Assembly: GCA_964535315.1 (NCBI GenBank)
Contig: CAZHTS010000022.1
Location: forward strand, 1-60,820
Length of the DNA: 60,820 bases
Source: CAZHTS01 sp964535315
GTDB taxonomy: Bacteria; Chloroflexota; Anaerolineae; Anaerolineales; Anaerolineaceae
Direction: 5' to 3'
This document shows, one piece after another, positions 1 through 7,219 of this stretch. Position numbers and translations under genes: made by a program. Within the stretch, counting starts at the first letter, position 1. Every line of letters begins with the position of its first letter. The notes beneath the pieces are model-generated. The model saw only the letters and a list, made by a program, of their open reading frames with translations, ran no database searches and had not been told where the DNA came from.

Positions 1-2
1 AG

Positions 3-32
3 CAGGTGCTGGGTGGTCTGCCGGATGAATAG
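3..32 (+). CDS. C-terminal tail of an upstream gene (partial)
   Basis: The frame beginning at base 3 reads QVLGGLPDE and then stops at TAG (30-32), just before the G-rich repeat. It looks like an ordinary protein C-terminus, but only nine residues are visible, so the family cannot be named. Another frame stays open through the repeat, but that is a by-product of the repeat having almost no stop codons. This is an inference from position and composition. Confidence 0.3.
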   Translation, partial: QVLGGLPDE

Positions 33-53
33 GGCGCGATGCCGGTTGCTTAG

Positions 54-419
54 ATGGGGGAACAGGGATGGGCAGGATGTACAGGATGGGAGGGAGGGGG
101 GAACAGGGATCGGCAGGATGGGGGGATGGGAATACGGATGGGACGGATTGGGGGGAACAGGATGGGCAGGATATACAGGATGGGGGAAGAGGGAATGGGA
201 TGGGCAGGATGTACAGGATGGGAGGGAGGGGGAACAGGATGGGCAGGATGTACAGGATGGGGGGATGGGAATACGGATGAGACGGATGAGACGGATGGGG
301 GGGAGGGGGAATGGGATGGGCAGGATGTACAGGTGGGGGGAGGGGGAATGGGATAGGCAGAATGTACGGGGTGGGGGAGGGAGAACAGGATGGGCAGGAT
401 ATACAGGATGGGGGCAGGG
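54..419. repeat. G-rich imperfect tandem repeat, about 8 units
   Basis: About eight degraded copies of a roughly 35-45-base unit lie in tandem. The core reads GGATGGGCAGGATGTACAGG and is followed by a run of GGGA or GGGG tracts. Copies begin near 66, 108, 160, 197, 236, 314, 350 and 388; some carry ATATACAGG instead, and one is interrupted by GGAATACGGATGRGACGG sub-repeats. The plus strand is almost free of C, so the strand asymmetry is extreme and G-quadruplexes or R-loops are plausible. Related CAGGAT-rich intergenic repeats occur in many bacterial genomes (from memory). There are no unique spacers, so this is not a CRISPR array. It ends one or two bases before the -10 element of the next gene. 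Confidence 0.85.
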
Positions 420-421
420 TT

Positions 422-427
422 TATAAT
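422..427 (+). promoter_or_regulatory. -10 element (TATAAT) for the RNase H gene
   Basis: A perfect TATAAT lies nine bases before the ATG at 437. A start site about seven bases downstream of the -10 would fall within a few bases of the ATG, so the mRNA would be leaderless or nearly so. No ribosome binding site is visible between them. The -35 position falls inside the G-rich repeat and shows no TTGACA. Confidence 0.55.
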
Positions 428-436
428 ACACCCTAT

Positions 437-1066
437 ATGACAACCAAAGCGAAGTTCTACGTGGTGTGGAAGGGGCGGCAGACGGGCGTTTTTCGCAGTT
501 GGGCAGAGTGCGCGGCGCAGGTTAACGGTTACCCCGGAGCGCAGTATAAGGCTTTCGACAGCCGGGCGGCGGCGGAACAGGCGTTTGGCGGGGTGTACGC
601 CGATTACAAGGGCAAGACGACCGTCGCCGCCGCGCCGCCAGGGCGCAGTTGGCAGGGCCAGGTCCCGTCCGGCAGTTACGCCGTCGATGCGGCTTGCAGC
701 GGCAATCCCGGGCCGCTCGAGTATCGCGGCGTGGCGCTGGATAGCGGCGAGCAGGTCTTTCACGGCGGGCCGTATGCACAGGGCACCAATAACGTGGGAG
801 AGTTTCTGGCGATCGTGCACGCCCTGGCGTTCTTGCAGCAGCGCGGCAGCGCCAGTCCCATCTACTCGGATTCGGAAAACGCCCTGTTCTGGGTGCGGAT
901 CAAGAAGTGCCGCACCAAACTGGCGCCCGTGCCGGCTAACGCCGAGTTGTTTGAATTGATCCGCCGGGCCGAGGAATGGCTGGCCACCCATCGCTACACC
1001 AACCCGTTGTGTAAGTGGCAGACCGAGGTGTGGGGCGAAATTCCGGCCGATTTTGGGCGCAAGTAA
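437..1066 (+). CDS. Viroplasmin-domain ribonuclease H (RNase HI type)
   Basis: Cleaves the RNA strand of RNA:DNA hybrids in the cytoplasm (R-loops, Okazaki primers, misincorporated ribonucleotides). The 209-residue protein has an N-terminal viroplasmin/caulimovirus-VI-type hybrid-binding domain (about 5-50, FYVVWKGRQTGVF), a short Ala-rich linker, and an RNase H fold from about 80. Visible acidic active-site residues are D84 (YAVDAACSGNPG), E122 (NNVGEFLA) and D145 (YSDSENA). The end, WGEIPADFGRK, is typical of this subfamily. ATG 437 is chosen because upstream codons in the same frame run through the G-rich repeat and the family begins just before the viroplasmin domain. It lies directly downstream of an R-loop-prone repeat and appears to be transcribed alone. 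Confidence 0.9.
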   Translation: MTTKAKFYVVWKGRQTGVFRSWAECAAQVNGYPGAQYKAFDSRAAAEQAFGGVYADYKGKTTVAAAPPGRSWQGQVPSGSYAVDAACSGNPGPLEYRGVALDSGEQVFHGGPYAQGTNNVGEFLAIVHALAFLQQRGSASPIYSDSENALFWVRIKKCRTKLAPVPANAELFELIRRAEEWLATHRYTNPLCKWQTEVWGEIPADFGRK

Positions 1067-1095
1067 GCGTGGCTTTTAAAAGAGCAGTTTCTTGG

Positions 1096-1101
1096 TATAA
1101 T
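1096..1101 (+). promoter_or_regulatory. Extended -10 promoter of the tsaE operon
   Basis: TATAAT preceded by TGG at 1093-1095 gives the extended -10 form TGnTATAAT, in the gap after the RNase H gene. It would start a transcript near 1108 and leave a leader of roughly 45 bases before the tsaE ATG. ACACCC (1107-1112) and GGGTGT (1123-1128) form a 6-bp hairpin at the very start of that leader. No clear -35 is seen, as expected for an extended -10. Confidence 0.55.
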
Positions 1102-1154
1102 CTGTAACACCCGGTTTTACCTGGGTGTGATCCTGTTTCTCATTTCGATTTCTC

Positions 1155-1649
1155 ATGCCGATTCTGGATGCCCGTACGATGGAATTTTTTAGCCGCAGCG
1201 CCGAACAAACGCGCCGGGTGGGAATGCGCCTGGGCGCGTTGATGCAGCCCGGTGACCTGATCTGCCTTTCGGGCGATCTGGGCGCCGGTAAGACTACGTT
1301 CGTTCAGGGGCTGGCCAAAGGCTGGGGCTCGCTGGATGCCGTTTCCAGCCCGACCTTTGTCCTGGCCAATCTCTACCGCCGTCCGGATGGTTGCAACCTC
1401 AACCACCTGGACGCCTACCGTCTGCAGAGCGCCCTGGAGGCCGAAGACCTCGATCTGGACGCCATGCTGGCGGGCGGGGCGCTGGTGGTGGAGTGGCCCG
1501 AGCGCATCGACAGCGCTCTGCCGGCCGAGCGCCTGAACATTCAACTGCGCTGGATGGCCGACGAGCAGCGCGGCATGACCGTCTCGGGGCGCGGCGCTCG
1601 TTACGAGCAATTGCTGGACGCCTTCCGGCGGCGGGTGTTTGGAGGCTGA
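1155..1649 (+). CDS. tsaE: tRNA threonylcarbamoyladenosine biosynthesis ATPase TsaE
   Basis: The ATPase partner of TsaB/TsaD that makes the t6A37 modification on ANN-decoding tRNAs. The protein has 164 residues, the usual size. It shows a Walker A loop GDLGAGKTT (40-48), the family motif SPTF (65-68) and NHLDAYRL (83-90), which carries the conserved acidic residue. It is the first gene of a compact operon with tsaB, four bases upstream. tsaD is not present in this window, so the third component must lie elsewhere. The start ATG 1155 is the first in frame and gives the standard N-terminus. Confidence 0.93.
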   Translation: MPILDARTMEFFSRSAEQTRRVGMRLGALMQPGDLICLSGDLGAGKTTFVQGLAKGWGSLDAVSSPTFVLANLYRRPDGCNLNHLDAYRLQSALEAEDLDLDAMLAGGALVVEWPERIDSALPAERLNIQLRWMADEQRGMTVSGRGARYEQLLDAFRRRVFGG

Positions 1650-1653
1650 TATT

Positions 1654-2322
1654 ATGTTGCTGGCGATCGATACCTCGACGCAAACGGTGGGCCTGGCGTT
1701 GTACGACGGCGCGCAGGTGCTGGCCGAAACCATCTGGCAGACGCGCAATCATCACACGGTGGAGGTGGCGCCGGCGTTGGACGAACTGCTCAAGCGCTGC
1801 GGGGTCAAACCCGCCGGGCTGCGGGCGCTGGCGGTGGCCCTCGGGCCGGGCTCGTTTACCAGCCTGCGCATCGGGCTGGCGATAGCCAAGGGCCTGGCTT
1901 TCTCGTTGCAAATCCCGGTGGTGGGTGTGCCCACCCTGGATATCCTGGCGGCGGCGCAGCCGTTGGCGCACCAGCCGCTGGCTGCGGTGCTGCGCGCCGG
2001 GCGCGGCCGGCTGGCGCTGGTCTGGTATCAGGCGGTGGACGGCGCCTGGCAGGCGCAGGGCGAGCCGAAAGTGGTCACGCTCGACGAACTCTCGCACCAC
2101 ATCCACCGTCCAACGCTGGTGTGCGGCGAGTTGAGCGCCGAAGATCGCCAGGTGCTGGCGCGTAAGTGGAAGAACGTTATCCTGGCCTCGCCGGCGCGCT
2201 CGGCGCGGCGGCCGGCCTACCTGGCCGAACTGGCCTGGAAGCGCTGGCAGGACGGCCAGGTGGACGACCCGGTCTCGCTGGCGCCGATTTACCTGCACGT
2301 GGCGGAGGCGATCCCGGCCTGA
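1654..2322 (+). CDS. tsaB: tRNA threonylcarbamoyladenosine biosynthesis protein TsaB
   Basis: The non-catalytic ASKHA-fold partner that activates TsaD in t6A synthesis. It has 222 residues. The first strand reads LLAIDTSTQTVGLAL (2-16), and the family motif GPGSFTSLRIG lies at 64-74. The start is ATG 1654, not the in-frame ATG at 1639: GGAGG at 1641-1645 gives an 8-base spacing to 1654, and the family begins MxxLAIDTS. The stop overlaps the rimI start as TGATG. Gene order tsaE-tsaB-rimI is common in bacteria. Confidence 0.93.
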   Translation: MLLAIDTSTQTVGLALYDGAQVLAETIWQTRNHHTVEVAPALDELLKRCGVKPAGLRALAVALGPGSFTSLRIGLAIAKGLAFSLQIPVVGVPTLDILAAAQPLAHQPLAAVLRAGRGRLALVWYQAVDGAWQAQGEPKVVTLDELSHHIHRPTLVCGELSAEDRQVLARKWKNVILASPARSARRPAYLAELAWKRWQDGQVDDPVSLAPIYLHVAEAIPA

Positions 2323-2825
2323 TGGACGCCAACCCTGTCCTCGCCGTGCGGGTGCGCCGTATGCAGCTCCAGGACGTGGAGCAGGTGTCGGCTATCGATG
2401 GTCTGTCTTTCAGTTTGCCGTGGCCCGAGCGTTCCTATCGTTTCGAGGTCACCGAAAACGGCGCGGCGCGCGCCTGGGTGGCCGAACTTGAGGGGCGGTT
2501 GGCGGGCATGCTGGTGTTGTGGTTGATCGTCGACGAGGTGCACATCGGAACGATTGCCGTGCACCCCGATTTTCGCCAGCGCGGGGTGGCGCAGCGTTTG
2601 CTGGCCGAGGCGCTGCTGGCAGCCAGCCAGGAGGGGGCGGAACGTGTGTTTCTGGAAGTGCGCCGTGGCAACCTGGCGGCCCAGGCCCTGTATCGTAAAT
2701 TTGGGTTTGTGGTCGACAGCGTGCGCCCCAAGTATTATCGCGACAACGGCGAAGACGCCTTGTTGATGACGCTGGAGACGTTGCAGCCGGATGTGTGCCG
2801 CCAACTGGCGGGCGAGCCGGGCTGA
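2322..2825 (+). CDS. rimI: Ribosomal protein S18 alanine N-acetyltransferase RimI (GNAT)
   Basis: A GNAT acetyltransferase that, in characterised relatives, acetylates the N-terminal Ala of ribosomal protein S18. It has 167 residues. It shows the N-terminal strand VRRMQLQDVEQV, the acetyl-CoA-binding motif TIAVHPDFRQRGVAQRLL (77-94) and ALYRKFGF near the end. The start at 2322 overlaps the tsaB stop (TGATG). A longer in-frame start at 2166 would lie inside tsaB and is rejected. Its position after tsaE-tsaB supports RimI over a general GNAT. Confidence 0.88.
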   Translation: MDANPVLAVRVRRMQLQDVEQVSAIDGLSFSLPWPERSYRFEVTENGAARAWVAELEGRLAGMLVLWLIVDEVHIGTIAVHPDFRQRGVAQRLLAEALLAASQEGAERVFLEVRRGNLAAQALYRKFGFVVDSVRPKYYRDNGEDALLMTLETLQPDVCRQLAGEPG

Positions 2826-2844
2826 TTCTTATCGTGGAGGAGGA

Positions 2845-3507
2845 ATGGTGGATGCTGTAGCGATCTTGAAAGAGGTGGCCGGGCAGGTATCTACCTGCCA
2901 GAAATGCGCCCTGCACCATTCGCGTAAGCTGTCGGTACCGGGCGAGGGGCCGGCCAACGCTGAGATCCTGTTCGTCGGCGAGGGGCCGGGGTTCCATGAA
3001 AACGAGCAGGGGCGGCCCTTTGTCGGCGCCGCCGGTAAGTATCTGGACGAGCTTTTGCAAAAGTGCAACCTGCGCCGGGAGGATGTTTTCATCGCCAATG
3101 TGGTCAAATGCCGCCCCCCGGGCAATCGCGACCCGCTGCCCGACGAACTGCTGGCCTGCGGCGGCTATCTCGACCGCCAGATCGAGGCGATCAACCCGCG
3201 GATCGTTGTCACGCTGGGGCGCTTTTCGATGGCGCGCTACCTGCCCGCCGCTAAAATCAGCGAGGCGCACGGCCAGGCCAGCTGGGTGCGCGGTCGTTTG
3301 ATCGTGCCCATGTACCATCCGGCGGCGGCGCTGCACCAGCCGACGCTCAAAGCCACGCTGGAACGCGATTTCGCCCGCCTGCCGGAATTCATCCAGCAGG
3401 CCAGAAAAACACCACCGCCGGCGCCGCCGGTTGCGCCGGTGACGGTGGAAGAAGCCGGGCCGGCGGACGATGAGCCGGCTGCGGCCACGCAGTTGAGTCT
3501 GTTCTAG
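2845..3507 (+). CDS. Family 4 uracil-DNA glycosylase (4Fe-4S)
   Basis: Removes uracil from DNA at the first step of base-excision repair. It has 220 residues. The four iron-sulfur ligands are visible as C18, C21, C89 and C105 (TCQKC then VVKCRPPGN then LLACGG). The active-site strand is GEGPGFHENEQGRPFVG (45-61), and a later MYHPAA motif completes the pocket. The last 30 or so residues are a Pro/Ala-rich tail beyond the domain. The start at ATG 2845 has a strong site, GGAGGAGG at 2836-2843, but the spacing is short. It lies 19 bases after rimI and probably shares its transcript. Confidence 0.92.
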   Translation: MVDAVAILKEVAGQVSTCQKCALHHSRKLSVPGEGPANAEILFVGEGPGFHENEQGRPFVGAAGKYLDELLQKCNLRREDVFIANVVKCRPPGNRDPLPDELLACGGYLDRQIEAINPRIVVTLGRFSMARYLPAAKISEAHGQASWVRGRLIVPMYHPAAALHQPTLKATLERDFARLPEFIQQARKTPPPAPPVAPVTVEEAGPADDEPAAATQLSLF

Positions 3508-3567
3508 CTTATTTCGACGTCGCCGCTGAAAAGTGGGACGCAACTTCTCTACTCATCTGGATAACCT

Positions 3568-4890
3568 ATGGAAAACAACATGAAAACCGATTTGATCAAG
3601 CAGTTACAGGATCGCACCGCCACGATTGCGGTGCTCGGCCTGGGGTATGTGGGTCTGCCTCTGGCGGTCGTCTTTGCCGAAGCCGGTTTCAAGGTCATCG
3701 GTATCGAACCCATTGCCGCCAAGGTCGAGGCGCTGATGCGCGGCGAGAGTTACGTGCTGGATGTGCCCACCGAGAGCGTCGCCAAACTGGTCAAGTCCGG
3801 CCATTTGCAGGCCACCACCGATTTCTCGGCGCTGCTCAAGGCTCAGGCGGTCAGCATCTGCGTGCCGACCCCGCTGCGCAAGACCGGCGATCCGGATCTA
3901 TCTTTCATTATCTCGGCGACCGACTCGGTGGCCCAATACCTGCACAAGGGCATGGTGATCGTGCTCGAGTCGAGCACCTATCCGGGCACGACCCGCGAAC
4001 TGGTGCTCAGCAAATTGACCGAGAACAGCGATCTGAAGGTGGGCGAAGACTTCTACCTGGCCTTTTCGCCCGAGCGCGTCGACCCTGGGCGCACCGATTG
4101 GACGACGATCAACACGCCCAAGGTGGTGGGCGGCATCACCGCCGACTGCTGCGACGTGGCGGCGGCCTGGTACAGCCAGGCGCTGCAACACGTGGTGCCG
4201 GTGACCTCGGCCGAGGTGGCCGAGATGGCCAAACTGCTGGAGAATACCTTCCGCATGATCAACATTGGCCTGGTCAACGAACTGGCGATCATGTGCGACC
4301 GGTTGGGCGTGGACGTGTGGGAAGTGATCGAGGCTGCCGCCACCAAGCCGTTTGGTTTCATGAAGTTCACCCCCGGCCCGGGGTTGGGCGGGCACTGCAT
4401 CCCGATCGACCCGCTCTACCTGTCCTGGAAACTGCGCACGCTCAATTACACGGCGCGCTTCATCGAACTGGCCTCGGAGATTAACACCGGCATGCCGCGC
4501 TTTGTGGTCGGCAAGGTGATGGATGCGCTCAACGATCGCAGCAAGTCGCTCAAGGGCAGCGACGTGCTGGTGCTGGGCGCGGCCTACAAACCGGACATCG
4601 ACGATATCCGCGAGTCGCCCTCGCTGGACGTCATCCGCCTGCTGCGCCAAAAGGGCGGCAAGGTTTCCTACCACGATCCGTACATCCACTCGCTGGAGCA
4701 CGAAGGGCTGGACCTGCACTCGGTGCCGGATCTGATGGCCGCCGTGCGCGCCGCCGACTGCGTGGTGATCGTCACCAACCACTCGAGCTACGACTACGCC
4801 GCCATCCTCGAAAATTGTCAACTGCTGGTCGACACGCGCAACGCCCTGGGCAGCCGCGGCCGCAATCACCCCAAAGTGGTGAGGCTGTAA
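3568..4890 (+). CDS. Nucleotide-sugar 6-dehydrogenase, UDP-GlcNAc dehydrogenase type (TviB/WecC/WbpA-like)
   Basis: NAD-dependent two-step oxidation of a UDP-sugar C6 hydroxyl to a carboxylate, making a uronic acid precursor for glycan synthesis. It has 440 residues. The Rossmann motif GLGYVGLP is at 24-31, and the catalytic Cys277 lies in GPGLGGHCIPIDP. The C-terminal domain carries YKPDIDDIRESPS. The sequence type (CVPTPLRKTGDPDLS, SPERVDPGR) resembles UDP-GlcNAc dehydrogenases more than UDP-glucose ones. ATG 3568 is used; ATG 3580 is an alternative, and neither has a strong Shine-Dalgarno. It overlaps the next gene by one base. The pair probably makes UDP-GlcNAcA and then its 4-epimer. A second dehydrogenase lies at 17779. 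Confidence 0.88.
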   Translation: MENNMKTDLIKQLQDRTATIAVLGLGYVGLPLAVVFAEAGFKVIGIEPIAAKVEALMRGESYVLDVPTESVAKLVKSGHLQATTDFSALLKAQAVSICVPTPLRKTGDPDLSFIISATDSVAQYLHKGMVIVLESSTYPGTTRELVLSKLTENSDLKVGEDFYLAFSPERVDPGRTDWTTINTPKVVGGITADCCDVAAAWYSQALQHVVPVTSAEVAEMAKLLENTFRMINIGLVNELAIMCDRLGVDVWEVIEAAATKPFGFMKFTPGPGLGGHCIPIDPLYLSWKLRTLNYTARFIELASEINTGMPRFVVGKVMDALNDRSKSLKGSDVLVLGAAYKPDIDDIRESPSLDVIRLLRQKGGKVSYHDPYIHSLEHEGLDLHSVPDLMAAVRAADCVVIVTNHSSYDYAAILENCQLLVDTRNALGSRGRNHPKVVRL

Positions 4891-5867
4891 TGTCTACCTA
4901 TCTGGTTACGGGTGCGGCGGGCTTCATCGCCTCACGGGTGGTCGAACTGTTGTTGGCCGAGGGCCATACGGTGGTGGGCGTGGATAATATGAACAGCGCT
5001 TACGACGTGCGTATGAAGGAATACCGCCTGGCCAAACTCCAGGGCCGTCCGGGTTTCAGCTTCCAGCGCATGGATATCGCTCACCGCGACGAAGTGGACG
5101 CGTTGGGCGAAAAAGTGGGCCAGATCGACGCCATCTTCAACCTGGCGGCGCGGGCCGGGGTGCGTTCGAGCGTCCTGGATCCGTGGGTGTTTGTGGATAC
5201 CAACACCACCGGCACGCTCAATCTGTTGGATCTGTGCCGGCGGCGGGGCATCCCCAAGTTCATCCTGGCCTCGACCTCCAGCCTGTACGGCTCGCACAAC
5301 CCGATGCCGTTTAAAGAAGACGCCAACACGGATCTGCCCTTGCAGCCCTATGCGGCCAGCAAGAAGGGCGCCGAGTCGATGTGCTATGCCTATCACTATC
5401 TGCACGGCGTGGACGTGACCGTGTTCCGCTATTTCACCGTCTACGGCCCGGCCGGACGCCCGGATATGGTCATGTTCCGCTTTGCGCAGTGGATCAGCGA
5501 GGGCCGCACGGTGGTGGTCAACGGCGACGGCGAACAGTCGCGCGGCTTTACCTACCTGGACGACATCGCCCGCGGCACCATCCTGGGGCTCAAACCGGTG
5601 GGGTACGAGATCATCAACCTGGGCGGGCACGAGGTGATCACGGTCAACCAGTTGATCGCCATGCTCGAACAGCGCATCGGGCGCAAGGCGCAGGTGGATC
5701 ACCAGCCGCTGCACCCGGCGGATGCGTTGGGCAACCTGGCAGATGTGGAAAAGGCTCACCGCCTGTTGGGCTGGAACCCGCAGGTCAACCTGGAAGAAGG
5801 GGTCACCCGTCTGGTCGACTGGTACATGGCGGAACGCAGCTGGGCCAGCCAGATCGCGACCCCATGA
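4890..5867 (+). CDS. NAD-dependent sugar epimerase (UDP-hexuronate/HexNAc 4-epimerase type)
   Basis: An extended SDR enzyme that inverts C4 of a UDP-sugar. It has 325 residues. The NAD-binding motif TGAAGFIAS is at 7-15, and the catalytic pair YxxxK is Y154/K158 in YAASKKGAE. The start ATG 4890 overlaps the dehydrogenase stop (TAATG). Its coupling to a UDP-GlcNAc-type dehydrogenase resembles TviB/TviC of Vi antigen, which ends in UDP-GalNAcA, and also the GlcA 4-epimerase arrangement. The substrate is therefore inferred as the uronic acid made by its neighbour. A GalE-type activity on the neutral sugar cannot be excluded. Confidence 0.85.
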   Translation: MSTYLVTGAAGFIASRVVELLLAEGHTVVGVDNMNSAYDVRMKEYRLAKLQGRPGFSFQRMDIAHRDEVDALGEKVGQIDAIFNLAARAGVRSSVLDPWVFVDTNTTGTLNLLDLCRRRGIPKFILASTSSLYGSHNPMPFKEDANTDLPLQPYAASKKGAESMCYAYHYLHGVDVTVFRYFTVYGPAGRPDMVMFRFAQWISEGRTVVVNGDGEQSRGFTYLDDIARGTILGLKPVGYEIINLGGHEVITVNQLIAMLEQRIGRKAQVDHQPLHPADALGNLADVEKAHRLLGWNPQVNLEEGVTRLVDWYMAERSWASQIATP

Positions 5868-7219
5868 GGTCGGTAACACAACTCTGGCATTCCTGGAACC
5901 AGGACCGTCTGCTGAGGACGATCACCCGCAATACAGGCTATCTGTTTAGCGGCAACACCATCGGCATGGTGTTATCCTCGGCAGGCGGCATCCTGGCCGC
6001 TTACCTGTTGGGGGCGGCGGACTATGGGGTGCTGGGACTGGTCATTTTGTTTGCCTCCAGCGTCAATCGCCTGTTGTCGTTCCGCATGGGCGAGGTGGTG
6101 GTCAAATACGCCGGGCAGGACCTGGCGACCGGGCAGCGCGAGCGCGCCGCAGCGTTGATCAAGGCGGCCGGGGCGACCGAGGCGTTGACCTCGGTGATTG
6201 CCTATTTGCTGCTGGCGCTGCTGGCGCCGCTGGCGGCGGCGTACATCGTCAAGGAGCCGGCCAGCGTGCCGTGGATCCGTTTTTACGGCCTGGCGCTGCT
6301 GGCTAACCTGGTGACCGAGACGGGCACGGCGGTCTTGCAATTGGGCAACCACTATCGCAGCCAGGCGGCTCTGACGCTGGCGCAAAGCCTGGTGACCACG
6401 GTCTGGATTGGGGTGACCTGCCTGACCGGCGGCGGGGTGATGATGGTGCTGTGCGCCTATCTGGCCGGCAAGGCGGTGTTTGGCCTGGGCATCCTGGTCA
6501 ACGCCTGGCGCTGGCTGACGCCCCTGCTGGGGCAGGGGTGGTGGCGCACGCCGTTGGCTCGCATCGAGAACCGCCGCGCCGTGATGCGTTTTGCCATCAG
6601 CACCAACCTGAGCGGGACGGTCAACATGATCCTCCGCGACAGCGAAGTGTTGTGGGTGGGTTTCTTCTTTGGCAAGCTGGAAGCGGGCTATTATAAGTTC
6701 GCCCTGGCGATCATGAACATCATCCTGATGCCGATCACCCCGTTTGTGACCACGACCTTCCCGGAAATTTCGCGTTCGGTGGCCACGCGCAGCTGGCAGA
6801 CGCTGCGCGCCATCCTGCGCCGTACGACCTGGATCGCGGCCGGCTGGACGATTTTGTGCGGGGTGGGTGCGGCGGCGCTCGGGCCGTGGCTGCTGGGCTG
6901 GTTCAAGCAGGGGCAGTATCTGCCTTCTTACGCCGCCATCCTGATCCTGTTGGTGGGGTATGGGGTGGCCAACACTTTCTTCTGGAACCGGCCGCTGCTG
7001 CTGGCCTTTGGCCTGCCCGATTACCCGCTGCTGGCAACGCTGGCGGTGGGGACGGTTAAGACGGCGTTGATGTTCGTGCTGGTGCAGCCGTTGGGCTTTC
7101 TGGCTCAGGCGGCGCTGCTTTCGGGCTATTTTGTCTTCTCGGTGGGGCTGATCGTGCGCCGTGGCCTGGCAGAAGTGCGCCGGGCCGAGGCGGCGGATGC
7201 AGCGGAGGCGCAGGCATGA
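5864..7219 (+). CDS. Polysaccharide/oligosaccharide flippase (Wzx/MATE-like)
   Basis: A membrane protein of 451 residues with about 12-14 hydrophobic spans, of the polysaccharide-synthesis flippase family. These proteins move undecaprenyl-linked oligosaccharides to the outer face of the membrane. The N-terminal pattern TGYLFSGNTIGMVLSS and AAYLLGAADYGVLGLVI is typical. The ATG at 5864 overlaps the epimerase stop (ATGA), and the gene ends in ATGA with the next glycosyltransferase. A second, unrelated-looking flippase is on the minus strand at 30851, so two lipid-linked products may be exported. Confidence 0.85.
   Translation: MRSVTQLWHSWNQDRLLRTITRNTGYLFSGNTIGMVLSSAGGILAAYLLGAADYGVLGLVILFASSVNRLLSFRMGEVVVKYAGQDLATGQRERAAALIKAAGATEALTSVIAYLLLALLAPLAAAYIVKEPASVPWIRFYGLALLANLVTETGTAVLQLGNHYRSQAALTLAQSLVTTVWIGVTCLTGGGVMMVLCAYLAGKAVFGLGILVNAWRWLTPLLGQGWWRTPLARIENRRAVMRFAISTNLSGTVNMILRDSEVLWVGFFFGKLEAGYYKFALAIMNIILMPITPFVTTTFPEISRSVATRSWQTLRAILRRTTWIAAGWTILCGVGAAALGPWLLGWFKQGQYLPSYAAILILLVGYGVANTFFWNRPLLLAFGLPDYPLLATLAVGTVKTALMFVLVQPLGFLAQAALLSGYFVFSVGLIVRRGLAEVRRAEAADAAEAQA

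Noticed and set aside
54..419. CRISPR array in the G-rich repeat
   Set aside because: Units are adjacent and degenerate, there are no unique spacers of constant length, and no cas gene is near.
13..426. Open frames across the G-rich repeat (up to 137 codons)
   Set aside because: They are a result of a repeat with almost no stop codons; the peptides are repetitive Gly/Met/Arg strings with no start signal or homology.
3528..3543. GAAAAGTGGGACGCAA before the 3568 gene, like part of a cyclic-di-GMP-I (GEMM) riboswitch
   Set aside because: Only this short stretch fits. The CACGCACAGGGCAAACC arm upstream and the CGGTAGGTAGCGGGGTTACC arm downstream are absent.
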